Program-made: the position numbers and the translations under genes
Shown: positions 10,901 to 19,500 of the stretch, one piece after another
Layout: every line of letters starts with the position of its first letter
Position numbering within the stretch: the stretch's first letter is position 1
NCBI GenBank assembly: GCA_030248215.1
Contig: JASANG010002734.1
Span: forward strand, 33,150 to 97,149
DNA from: Enoplolaimus lenunculus
Lineage: Eukaryota > Nematoda > Enoplea > Enoplida > Thoracostomopsidae
DNA: 64,000 bases
Direction: 5' to 3'
The notes under the pieces: generated by a model
What the model saw: the letters and a program-made list of their open reading frames with translations, nothing else
Told to the model about the DNA's origin: nothing
Database searches by the model: none

Positions 10901-12834
10901 ATAAAATGCGCACTTAACTAAGGATGTGCCGATTAATCGGCATAGGTAAAAATCGGCACTTTTCGTGAGTATCGGCATCGGCACTGCAAAAAAACTGCCG
11001 ATTCTTTGCTGATACTTTTTGCGCATAACAGTAAGCTAGATTGCTACCAATTTCATTTCTGAGCACATATCAGTGTGTCAGGTCAGGAAAACTGTTATCT
11101 CTTTTGCGTTCGTGTTTGAAAAAAACTAACCGAAACAAACCGTTCTTACAAAATTGTAATCGTTTATGATGGTTAGGGTCTAAATCTTCATATAATGATG
11201 TAATGTAGTATCCTATCTGTTAATTAAGCATGGTGTACTAAAGTTGGAATCGGCACAGGGATCGGTTCGGCATCGGCAAAGTTTCAAAATAAGAATCGGC
11301 ATCAGTATCGGCATCGGCAAAAATTTTGGTATCGGCACATCCCTACACCTAGCCAAAAATTTTGTAGCTTAACGTCCCACGTTTTACAGTTCGGGTTTGC
11401 TCAAATTCTGTATATTTTTCCATGCCCAACAAGGTGTTCGCAAATTTCCGGGTTTTTCCAAGTTACATACATTGCAGTTCCAGAATTCTCTAGGCATTCA
11501 TTTCTATTCGGTATGTAAACGACAGTAACGCATTATTCCGTTAACTAGGGTATTACCTACGACTCCTGTCGTGCCGTCTCCAATTTCATCGTCTTGCGAT
11601 TTGGACAATTCAACCATTAATTTTGCAATTTGATTTTCCAGTACCATTGACCCCATTATTGTAGCACCGTCGTTTGTTACAATAACATCACCGTCAGGAC
11701 TTACCAACATTTTGTCCAACCCTTAAAATAATTAATCCTGATACAATCAATCGTAATCTATCATTGGTTGCTATATAATATCGAATATTCCGTTTTACAA
11801 TTGCAACGATTTCTTATTCAAATGCCATTTTACAATCAGAATACGACCGGAATTCCGGTTCCGGTAGGCAAATATCCGGTATATATTTGTTCACCGGAAT
11901 TTTGCCGTATTTCCGGTATTGAAAATTTTTTCATTAGAACATTCAAGAAACATTGACATACGCTCTACCCCCAGATAAATCACGAACCTACGTAATGGCA
12001 CTAAATAGACTAACCTTTTGGACCCAGCGAAGTTTTAACTGTATCTGCAACAACACAAGCGGCAACAATATGGGACTAAAATAGAACAGAAAAAATATAA
12101 AAGCCTATACAAGATTGCATCCAAGGATTTCATAACCAGTGAACCCAGCGAAGTTTTAACTGTATCTGCAACAACACAAGCGGCAACAATATGGGACTAA
12201 AATAGAACAGAAAAAATATAAAAGCCTATACAAGATTGCATCCAAGGATTTCAAAACCACCCCCGATTCCGATTATGTGTACGGTGTTAATCGGAATAGG
12301 ATTTTTGAAATATGTATTCCATTTGTAACGCATAATAGTAGTCGTAGTATGTACCTATATAAGTTTAAACATAGCACAAATTCCGCTTACGCTAAATCGA
12401 AATCTTACTTTTGAAAAATATTATCTGGTAAAATATCCAGTTTACAACTCGTGAACTCGACTAAACCGGTATATATGCTTATATGTATACACTATACACC
12501 TACGTATGAGTTAGATTCTTAAATGGTTCAAAAACGAATTAGTCTTTCTTTCTTTTTTAATGCAACCCGAAAGTGTAAAGGCCACAGAAATATTTGTATC
12601 ACGATTTGTTTCAGCCACAACATATTGTCCTCTTTCAGTCAATTATATTGCTCACGTTCCAGTTCGAATTACATTTCTGGTGTTTTTAATCTGATTCCAC
12701 CTCGTCTCACTCCATATAAAACCACTGCACTTTACTTTTAAAGCATCCAACCCTGTGACTCGTTTCTTTCTCTCTTGATCTTTTATAATAATAAATGGTT
12801 GACCAAAATCGTCAAATGTCAAATAACCCGCCAT
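1838..12834 (-). CDS. CCT5: T-complex protein 1 subunit epsilon (CCT5), 5' part, seven exons
   Basis: CCT5 is one of eight paralogous subunits of the cytosolic TRiC/CCT chaperonin, which folds actin, tubulin and other proteins in an ATP-driven cage. Seven exons on the minus strand (12736-12834, 12015-12075, 11557-11721, 9766-9958, 6991-7183, 2649-2798, 1838-1957) have GT-AG borders and consistent phases and total 981 nt, 327 codons. The product aligns with remembered animal CCT5 from the first residue through the apical domain. Visible hallmarks are TSLGPKGLDKML, TNDGATI, the ATP-site motif [27 protein letters not shown], and [11 protein letters not shown] near the end. The family is about 540 residues, so the remaining 40% lies beyond the left edge. 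The start is the Met of [17 protein letters not shown], where animal CCT5 begins. Introns are long and full of MITEs. Identification is firm; function is from the family. Confidence 0.95.
2649..2798 (-). CDS. CCT5: CCT5 exon 6
   Basis: Fifty codons, phase 0/0, containing [20 protein letters not shown], the conserved CCT5 loop entering the apical domain, and ending TFEEMIQK. The acceptor is GTTTTAG and the donor GTATGC. Confidence 0.94.
2842..3231. mobile_element. hAT-type MITE with CCGGTTCCGG interior
   Basis: Ends CAGGGTGCAACCGG and CCGGTTGCACCCTG are inverted repeats extending into arrays of CCGGTTCCGGTT. It is flanked by a perfect 8-bp duplication GCGTGGAT at 2834-2841 and 3232-3239. An 8-bp duplication with CAGGG-type termini is typical of non-autonomous hAT elements. 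390 bp, no ORF, in CCT5 intron 5. Confidence 0.85.
3240..6890. other. CCT5 intron 5, no gene recognised
   Basis: AT-rich intron DNA. It contains decayed CCGG-repeat remnants (about 4465-4720 starting CAGGGTGCAACCG, and about 4960-5040), a GC-richer block at 5270-5420 described separately, and no exon that fits CCT5. Short ORFs here have no family resemblance I can see. Confidence 0.6.
5270..5420. other. GC-rich block in CCT5 intron, unidentified
   Basis: About 150 bp of distinctly higher GC than its surroundings. On the minus strand it is open and would read [20 protein letters not shown] with a stop after EVFEATP. I do not recognise it. It could be a decayed retrocopy or an unknown short interspersed repeat. 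Confidence 0.25.
6899..6970. repeat. 26-bp tandem repeat, about 2.8 copies
   Basis: A 26-bp unit containing ATATCGCAACTGTAATATTG is repeated nearly three times, ending some 20 bp from the donor site of CCT5 exon 5. The copies differ by only a base or two. Confidence 0.85.
6991..7183 (-). CDS. CCT5: CCT5 exon 5
   Basis: 193 nt, entering in phase 2 and leaving in phase 0. It encodes [20 protein letters not shown], then [20 protein letters not shown] and SHPQMPR, matching the CCT5 intermediate domain. The acceptor is TACTCCAG and the donor GTAAGT. Confidence 0.95.
7294..7912. mobile_element. hAT-type MITE (GAGAC-rich)
   Basis: Ends CAGGGATGTGCGATCTC and GACCACCCATCCCTG are imperfect inverted repeats. 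The flanks GCTACGAT (7286-7293) and ATTACGAT (7913-7920) look like an 8-bp target duplication with two differences. The sub-terminal parts are rich in GAGACCGAGACTC-like motifs, as if formed from short tandem units. In CCT5 intron 4, no transposase. Confidence 0.7.
7921..9066. other. CCT5 intron 4, decayed repeats only
   Basis: AT-rich DNA with scattered CCGGTATCGG and GGAACCGG remnants (about 7940-8170 and 8580-8780) that look like old, heavily mutated copies of the CCGG-rich hAT MITEs. No exon or RNA gene seen. Confidence 0.5.
9075..9549. mobile_element. hAT-type MITE (ATATCCGG type)
   Basis: Starts CATGGTGCGACCGGATATCC and ends GATCCGGTCGCACCCTA, an inverted pair. Flanks GGTGGTAC (9067-9074) and CGTGGTAC (9550-9557) are an 8-bp duplication with one difference. 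The interior is AT-rich between CCGGTTCCGG-rich arms. Same broad family as 2842-3231 but a different subfamily. Confidence 0.75.
9766..9958 (-). CDS. CCT5: CCT5 exon 4
   Basis: 193 nt, entering in phase 1 and leaving in phase 2. It encodes [20 protein letters not shown], then [20 protein letters not shown] and LSSKV, the equatorial-to-intermediate domain segment of CCT5. The acceptor is TTGTCAG. Two overlapping GT dinucleotides exist at the donor; the downstream one (GTAAGC) keeps the frame with exon 5. Confidence 0.95.
9967..10910. other. CCT5 intron 3, no gene recognised
   Basis: Holds an open stretch on the minus strand around 10085-10441 and another on the plus strand at 10574-10804. Neither resembles a known family. 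The first has moderate GC and may be an unidentified interspersed repeat. Confidence 0.4.
10919..11345. mobile_element. hAT-type MITE (ATCGGCA repeats)
   Basis: Ends TAAGGATGTGCCGAT and ATCGGCACATCCCTA are inverted repeats that continue as runs of the hexamer-like unit ATCGGC. Flanks CACTTAAC (10911-10918) and CACCTAGC (11346-11353) form an 8-bp duplication with two differences. No coding capacity. In CCT5 intron 3. Confidence 0.75.
11557..11721 (-). CDS. CCT5: CCT5 exon 3 (ATP-site exon)
   Basis: 165 nt, phase 1 at both ends. It contains [20 protein letters not shown] and [20 protein letters not shown], the equatorial-domain segment with the nucleotide-binding and catalytic GDGTT motif of all group II chaperonins. 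The acceptor is TTTTAAG and the donor GTAATA. Confidence 0.96.
12015..12075 (-). CDS. CCT5: CCT5 exon 2
   Basis: 61 nt, entering in phase 0 and leaving in phase 1, encoding [19 protein letters not shown], which joins exon 1 (DALK) to exon 3 (LDKM) as in animal CCT5. The acceptor is TTTTAG and the donor GTTAGT. An almost identical second copy lies 121 bp upstream in the gene. Confidence 0.92.
12022..12254. repeat. 121-bp tandem duplication covering CCT5 exon 2
   Basis: 12022-12133 and 12143-12254 match over about 112 bp at an offset of 121 bp, nearly without differences. Each copy contains the acceptor, the branch region and all but the last bases of exon 2. The gene-upstream copy (12143-12254) lacks the CCAAAAG-GT donor, reading GGGTTCACTGG instead. 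It should therefore be skipped or be a decoy exon. Confidence 0.88.
12736..12834 (-). CDS. CCT5: CCT5 exon 1 with start codon
   Basis: 33 codons from [20 protein letters not shown] to VTGLDALK, matching the N-terminus of animal CCT5 (family pattern FDEYGRPF-IIKDQ). It ends at the donor GTAAAG in phase 0. The Met is the only candidate at the expected distance from the FGQPF motif. Confidence 0.95.
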
Positions 12835-13083
12835 TTGACACTCAATGTAACGTTTTTATTGTCCTATATATGTACGGATATAATAACCTTCTATAAAAAA
12901 TGACAAAAATGTGCTTAATAGAGAACACTCGATTCTTGAGATGACTGTAAAAACCAGCTGAGAATGTGAATCAGGGTTTTTCAAAATCGAACAGTTCAGT
13001 TCCAGGTCTATACGTCCGTGAAATTTGTATCATCCTTAGTGTATATATGGTTTTTTTGGTTATGCGTCGTCCACAATATCTTG
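12835..13083. promoter_or_regulatory. probable CCT5 upstream region
   Basis: Inferred from position only: it lies just upstream of the CCT5 start codon. I see no clear TATA box or CpG island and cannot place the transcription start. Confidence 0.3.
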
Positions 13084-13468
13084 GGTACGCGTTGTGGAAT
13101 TTTGCATCAACCGTAGACGGTTGTCGTCTGCGGACATACTCTTAGTTTCGCAACGACAGCTACGGTTGCAATTTTTTTACCGCAATCGCAGTTTCGTTTT
13201 AACTTATTAGCAACGAAAATTTTGACATAAATTTGGCTTTAATTTTTCAATAGCAATTGTCTTTTAATATTTTAAAAATATGAAACTCGGACAACTACCG
13301 TATTTTCAAAAGGCAAACCAATTACGATGACTGTTTTCAAATCGAAACCCGTAGACGGTTGCGCTTAAAATTTCAACAAGCAATGACGCTTGTTATCAAT
13401 TTCTACATCATAGCTTAGACAGCTGCCAGTTTTGCGAAACACTGCAAACGTATTCCATAACGCTTACC
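13084..13468. mobile_element. possible small TIR element
   Basis: GCGTTGTGGAAT near the left end pairs with ATTCCATAACGC near the right, and the interior has paired GTAGACGGTTG motifs. The flanking duplication is unclear (perhaps TA). No ORF. Confidence 0.35.
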
Positions 13469-13742
13469 TTTAATATAGTGGACGCACATTTTGCACTTGT
13501 TCAGTTCGTTTTTAAAACAAACGGCGGAACGGTGTGGATTGTATATAAAATTTTTTATATTTTTTATGCGGAACTTGCCCCACCCCCCCCCCCGGCTAAA
13601 AAACTTTGCATTTTATGTCGCCCCGCGTTTTGAAGAGTTCGGCATACAAAATGTCCCTCCTGAAACGTGTCGAAAGTCTACGTCTAATACAATAGGAAGT
13701 CTAGCACAAACGCTACAATGAATCTACGGCACCATGTGAAGG

Positions 13743-13855
13743 TCAGGGGCGGAACGTTTTTCAGTGGTACTGCAACAGAGTACTTTTAGACTAATTTTTT
13801 ACTTGGTTTAGGCTTAGGCTTAGGAATATGCTTATAATACTGTTCCGCCCCTGTT
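13743..13855. mobile_element. short MITE with CAGGGGCGGAAC ends
   Basis: CAGGGGCGGAACG at the left and GTTCCGCCCCTG at the right form a clean inverted repeat around an interior with TTAGGCTTAGGCTTAGGAATA. The same family occurs at 36.69, 38.10, 42.68 and 44.09 kb. Confidence 0.7.
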
Positions 13856-13859
13856 CTTT

Positions 13860-14068
13860 TTGACTCGCGAGCGAGACGTCCGAGGTTCTATTCCCGACGT
13901 GGCCACATGTTTTGGAGAAATGTAGTGAGAAACCATGGATATTCGCAGTACGTCGGGGCAAAGGGTCGTTCCGACCGTGCAATGGTCCCACAGAGATGGG
14001 CGCTGTAAATTGCAGGACTCGGTCGATAGATTATCAGTCTAGCGCACTATCCACTGAGCCACGCCACC
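13860..14068. mobile_element. tRNA-derived SINE fragments, head to head
   Basis: At 13876-13910 a B-box-like GAGGTTCTATTCCCG is followed by GTGGCCACA, as in a tRNA 3' half. At the other end, on the minus strand, GTGGCTCAGTGGATAGTGCG is a tRNA 5' half with an A box. The two halves point at each other, so this is a rearranged SINE and not a functional tRNA gene. Confidence 0.6.
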
Positions 14069-14254
14069 TAACAATCAACTGCTGAGTTTTTCTGTTTTTA
14101 TGCCTTACAAGAACCTCAACATACACATGTATCTTGGTTCTTCAATGTTTTAACCGCTTCTGTATATGAAGGCACTACATATGCATCAACATTTTACCGA
14201 TGTGCAGCATTAACATGAGGTTTTGTTTTGCCTCCATGCATCCGCATGTCACAG

Positions 14255-14475
14255 CGAGCTTGACTCGAGAGCGAGAGGTCCGAGGTTCGATTCCCGGCGT
14301 GGCCACATGTTTCGGAGAAATTTTGGGGAAAACCATGTATATTCGCAGTACTTCGAGGAACAACGGAACGTCCCGATCGTGCAGTTCTGACACTGACACC
14401 CGTTTTTGACCAGTCCTGACCTTACAAAAATGCAGTTGGTTTGTCACATGCCAGAGAACGTACATAGGTCGCCTA
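14255..14475 (+). mobile_element. tRNA-derived SINE fragment
   Basis: GAGGTTCGATTCCCGGCGTG is a perfect Pol III B box within a tRNA-like T arm, followed by a body also found at 13.88 kb (CCACATGTTT-GGAGAAAT and ATTCGCAGTAC). The tRNA 5' half is absent. Confidence 0.6.
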
Positions 14476-14647
14476 ACAACTAAATATGGAGATTCACATA
14501 ACACCCTCAAGTAATAAATTTTAAATTCCGCACTGGAATGTGACTAATGTCTTGTTTCAGTTTACCTTTTAAAGTGATGTCCACACTGATGGATTTCCAA
14601 AACAGCAAACCAGTTTATAGAACAGATAAGTAGCTATGTAGTGTCAG

Positions 14648-14834
14648 TCTATGTAGGAACCAAGGACATGAGACCTTTCTACCAAGCAGCTGGAAAAGCG
14701 GGCTAGAGCGGGGATCGAACTCTCAGCCTATGGATCCTTAAGCGATGCTGCCAGCTAGCATACATACACTGCACTGCACTATATTGCATGTGCACATAAC
14801 GGACAAGCATGTCTCAGATGCTTACATGCCCTTA
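14648..14834 (-). mobile_element. tRNA-derived SINE, copy 1 (partial head)
   Basis: On the minus strand GAGAGTTCGATCCCC is the B box of a tRNA-like head. It shares its flanks and a 3'-side block (GCTGCCAGCTAGCATACATA and on) with the copy at 14936-15195. Confidence 0.6.
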
Positions 14835-14935
14835 TTTTCAACAAGGTCGTCCCTTGACCGACCATCCTATTTTCGACTGGATACCGTGTTCATAGCGCGG
14901 CAATTTGCCATTGCGCTCACGGCGTAGCCCCCATG

Positions 14936-15195
14936 TCAGTCTAGGTAGGAACCGGGACTTCAGACCTTTTACTAAGCAGCTGGAAAAGCGGGCTAGACGG
15001 GGGATCGAACTCTCAGCCTAAGGATCCTTAAGCGAGCACTCTACCACTGCGCCACGTAGACCGCCTGTCCAACTGCATTTTTCGTCGACTATATTTGTCG
15101 ACCGTATGCTGCCAGCTAGCATACATACAATGCACTGCACTATATTGCATGTGCACATAACGGACAAGCATGTCTCAGATGCTTACATGTAGTAC
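14936..15195 (-). mobile_element. tRNA-derived SINE, copy 2 (complete head)
   Basis: On the minus strand GTGGCGCAGTGGTAGAGTGC (A box) and GAGAGTTCGATCCCC (B box) lie about 35 bp apart in a tRNA-like head at about 14985-15065. The body is shared with copy 1 roughly 290 bp away, which suggests tandem duplication or nested insertion. I do not call it a tRNA gene because the arms pair poorly and it continues into SINE body. Confidence 0.65.
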
Positions 15196-15730
15196 TGACT
15201 ACAAATTGAGAACTGTAGTAATTCGAACACTTCTTGTGTGACAATTTCACACAAGTGAGGCAGGCTGGTTCAATATTTGAAACGACACCTGTACCGTTTA
15301 GTATCTGCAACCGTTACAATAGAAATTTTTTTATTTCGGTGTATATAATAATAACAATAATAATGGTTAGTTCCCACCAACCAGCCGGCAAGTAAAACAA
15401 GGCGTTACTACGCTTAAAGCGTTCATAAATCTAAATATTTAAGATTTTGGATGAATTTCGAAATTCTTATATCATTTCAAAGAATTGCAACATATTTGTA
15501 ACAAAAAATGTGAGATATATACGTAATTTCTAACAAATTTTGAACGTAAAAATAACGTATTTCGGTAATTTCTATAACGGAAACGGAAACGGAAACGGAC
15601 TCCGATTTTTACCAACAGAAACGGAAACGGATATCCGGTTACACACTGCTGCAAACTACTAACTATTCAGCAAAGGGTCAATGGTACTCTGAGGGGCGTC
15701 CCGTTTTCCCGCGGGACAGCAATGGGCCAG
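15196..15730. other. intergenic, repeat remnants
   Basis: AT-rich DNA with a TAATAA run near 15350 and a GGAAAC-rich stretch ending ATCCGGTTACACACTGC (about 15570-15650), an end of a CCGG-type MITE. Ends at the LTR. No gene seen. Confidence 0.5.
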
Positions 15731-16414
15731 TGTAAACTAGGAATATCTTAGTAGACATGGGTTAGAATAATAGGATTGTCAGGGGACTGGGCGAGTTCAT
15801 CCAATTCCAGCCTTAACAAAGGTTTCGATCTCCGATTTAGAACTTAGAAGCCCGTCGAACTCGCTAGTAGACAGAACTAGGGTTAAGGTTTAATAACAAG
15901 TAAGATAACGTATTAATAGGAGAACAAGTAATAATAGAAAGAACACAACTTACTAATACGAGGATACGATTAGTTTTCAACTACAATAGTTGAAAACTAA
16001 GTGAAAACTAAATTAGAAATCACCAATCGAAACTAATCGTAACTTAATATCACAACAACGTTGAGAAAACTCTAAGTTAACTAAACTCATTTTCCAACTC
16101 TGGGAGATAATCACCACATCAGACAAACACAATAATAATACTGAATAGAATCAACTGACATAAACCTTCCTCTGGAATTCAGAACCTGAATCTTCCAATA
16201 CTGAGCAAAATACTCATTATTTTGCTCATGCAATTATATATTGAAACCAGTTTTCTTGATCCAGATTTATATTGAAATTTTCTCTTTTATTAATTCTAGG
16301 TTTTCCTCCCAGAAAGGAAAACCTGTTTTTCTGTCGAATGAATTTACTGAGCGAAAATAACCTAAGTCTACGGGTATGTCATTACCCAGTTATGTCTTTA
16401 CCGTTTAGGCATCA
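15731..16414 (-). repeat. 3' LTR of left element
   Basis: 684 bp, with TG at one end and CA at the other, directly repeated at 35408-36048. On the sense strand it starts TGATGCCTAAACGG. A weak purine-rich stretch (CGAGGGCCGG) precedes it on the sense strand in place of a clear polypurine tract. Confidence 0.88.
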
Positions 16415-16505
16415 GACCGGCCCTCGATCGCCTTCAGCATGACGATCTCGTGATGTCGCTTGTCTGGCTTTTGGTACTGGGTACCGATTGCCTCGTCCGC
16501 CGCTG

Positions 16506-19500
16506 CTAGAATAGCGCACATCTTCGCGCGCGGACGTCGTCGACGAGTAACTCACCGGTCTGAGTCCTGGGAGCTACTTTCATGATCGCTTCCAAACGAA
16601 CCAATACGTTTTTCGGCGCGAGTCGGCCCACGTTGAACAGGTCCAATGAACGACTATCCGAATCTTCGCTATGATACGCACGCGTTGTGACCTTACCCAT
16701 CTGCGCGATCCTCGAATTCCGAAACTTCCGAATTCGACTGTCTTCCGCGGCTTCCTGCTGTGGAAAGTTGTCGCCGAAGTTGCGCATAAATCGCAAGATT
16801 TCTTCATCGTGCGGATTCGCAGGTAGATTGTAGTAACGATGATCGTTAGGTGCATCATGCTTCAACGAACGATTGTAACGGATGCCTGCATCGCGAATTG
16901 CAGCACGATCCGCACCTGTCAACTGCCTCAACGTGCGTCTGCGCATATTGTCCAAACGAACCGTAAGCTCACCAAGCATCTGCATTGTTCGCGGATCACT
17001 CGGTGCTGTCGTATGCGCCGTGATATACGCCACGTTGTCACGCTCGAATTCGTCACGCGCTCGCCAATAACCGTCATCGGTGTATGCCTGATCCATAACG
17101 GCATCACGTTTGCACGCAGCGCGCTTGTCTTTGACTGCGTCATACTGTTGACCCAGCAAAGCACGACCAATCGGCAAGAACGCGGCACGCGGTGCCTGCG
17201 CAAATGCCCGTCTACGCCATGGAAAACGACGCAGTACCCAATCTCGCAGCTCCATAGCAAACCGAAGTATGATATTGTCATACTGCTGCGGCGTTAGGTA
17301 CGGCGCGCGGTTGAATACCTCATAACGTATTCCACGCTCGACAAACCGAAGATAGTCGAGGTATACCGTGAGTGACACATTAGAAAGCAAACGAAAACGA
17401 ATCAAGCTTATGAATTCGTACGTCCAAGATCGCCGAATATCCGACAATTGCGTCTCCGTCAACGGACCAGTTGGACGCGGCACGCGTTCGTTGACATTGA
17501 AGTAATACGCGTGCAATCGATATTCGTAACTCTGTGGAAATCTACTCATGAGCTCTCCACCGTTCAACAAACATTTATCAGGCAGAATCACCGCGTTCGG
17601 ATCCCAATCGTCCGACTGCGAGTCTGCTGCTGACTGCTCTGTGTCACCCACAGCCTCCGCGGCTGTAGCACCGGCATCTTGAGCATCTTTCCGCTCACTG
17701 ACGCCCTCCTTAGGGGAAGGCTGCGCTGCCTCCGTCGATCCCGGTTGCCCGGCCGACACGAGATTGCAAGTAACTGCGCGCTGCGCTTCCCTGTCCGGAG
17801 CTGCTAATGTCTGAGACGATGTTGGTTCCCCGGACACCAACACGCCAGGAGCGGTGCTCACCAACGTTACTTCTCGTTGTGCCTGCACAGTTACTGGTGG
17901 TACCACCTACGTTGACTCGGTCACGATGGTTTCAGATACCTGTGTGCTGGGCACAGAAGTAACCGGAGTCACAGCTCTTGAGCTGGACTCTGCTTTGCCA
18001 CGTTTATCCGGTAGAACACCCGCTACGACCCCGATGGCTGATTGATTTGTCGCGTTAACGCCTGCATCATGTCACGCAAGTCGTCCATGAGCCTCTCGTT
18101 CATTGCATCTTTTTGCCGAATCACTTGACGTTGCTCATGAATTTCTTTTTCGTAAATTTCTCGAACTTTACGAAGTTCTTCTTGCAGCTGCGTTTGCGTA
18201 ATGAACGGCGAAACCGACTCCACAATCATCGGCGGTGTTTCCGCTGAAACCAACGGAATTGTTGTTTGCGGGTAAGCTACCGGACTAGGCGTATAGAACG
18301 CTTGTTGAACGGACGACTCAGTCGCTACCGTTCCGCGTCTTTCCATATCACGCCTAACTTGTTCTTGATGGCGCTCCTAATCACGTAACGCTTGCGGCAC
18401 TTCGTAGATTCCACCTGCTACCGGTTGACCTGCAGCTGTCGTCACTGCCGCCTTCCTCGTTGCTGTTGACATCTCCGCTGCCAACTTCGTCAACCCTTCG
18501 ATCGTATACGTTTTGCTAGATATTGATTGGGATGCCAACGAATGCGACGTGCCCGTGGCCGACAGAGGTCGCGAGAACACTGGTGTAACCCCTGTAACAA
18601 CACCAACTCCGGTACTGGGTACCGTGGAAGTGGTAGTCGCTACGGGAAAAACACTTCCCGTGCGAAACGTTGTCGTCGCCGTTGCCATTGTCCCAGTGAC
18701 CGAGAGTGCCACTGAAACTGACGTCGACGAGACAGGGAGCACCTCACCAGACGGCACACGGTGCCGTATATCTGGCGGAACAGACGTCGTAGCCGAGACA
18801 GGAAAGACTCCTCCGGACGGAAATGTTGTAGCTAATGTGGTCGCTACCGGTTCCGGAGAATCTTCCACTCCCGACATCGGCTCGTCCAAATCAACGTGAA
18901 TGACGCCACGATCTGGTGTCTGTGTTATCGCTGTATGTACTGGAAACACGCTTCTCGCTGGCTTCGTCGTACGCGGCGTTGTATGAACCGTCGATGTCGG
19001 CGGTGAATCGGATGTTAAAAATATACCGGGCGAAGGCCCCGGCACCACAACTACCGAACGTACCGGTTTGCCACGACCTCCAACTTTAATGATTTCCTTG
19101 CCCTTCTGAATCTTCCTGCCACGACCTGCTGTTTGCGTTGTTGTCTCAGCAGTCGTCTTACTTGACGTCTGTTTATGAGGCATCGTTGTAATTGCCTTCC
19201 TCTGCTGCACAGCGACCGTCAACGGGGACACTTGATGTTGTTTTTCTTGATTGTCGTTACGCTTCTTCGTCCCCTTCTTATACGTTGAAGCGCTGGGCAG
19301 CGTCTCAAACGCCGAGGGACGTACCGCATCCGCATAAGTGCGCGGCACGCTCCGCTGTCCTGCTTGTGCAGTCGATGGCTTCGCCGGCTTTCGTGACTCG
19401 GTCACTTTAGACGGCGGTGCCGACTTGTGCACTACGTCTCTCGACGATTGCACCACAGTCGACATCACCGGTTTTGATGACTTGGTCATCGAAACCGATG

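Noticed and set aside
14985-15065. tRNA gene on the minus strand
   Set aside because: A and B boxes are good but the arms do not pair as a functional tRNA and the head continues into a SINE body with a second copy nearby.
16839-17297. Plus-strand ORFs opposite the left third ORF
   Set aside because: They are antisense shadows of the GC-rich coding sequence and resemble nothing.
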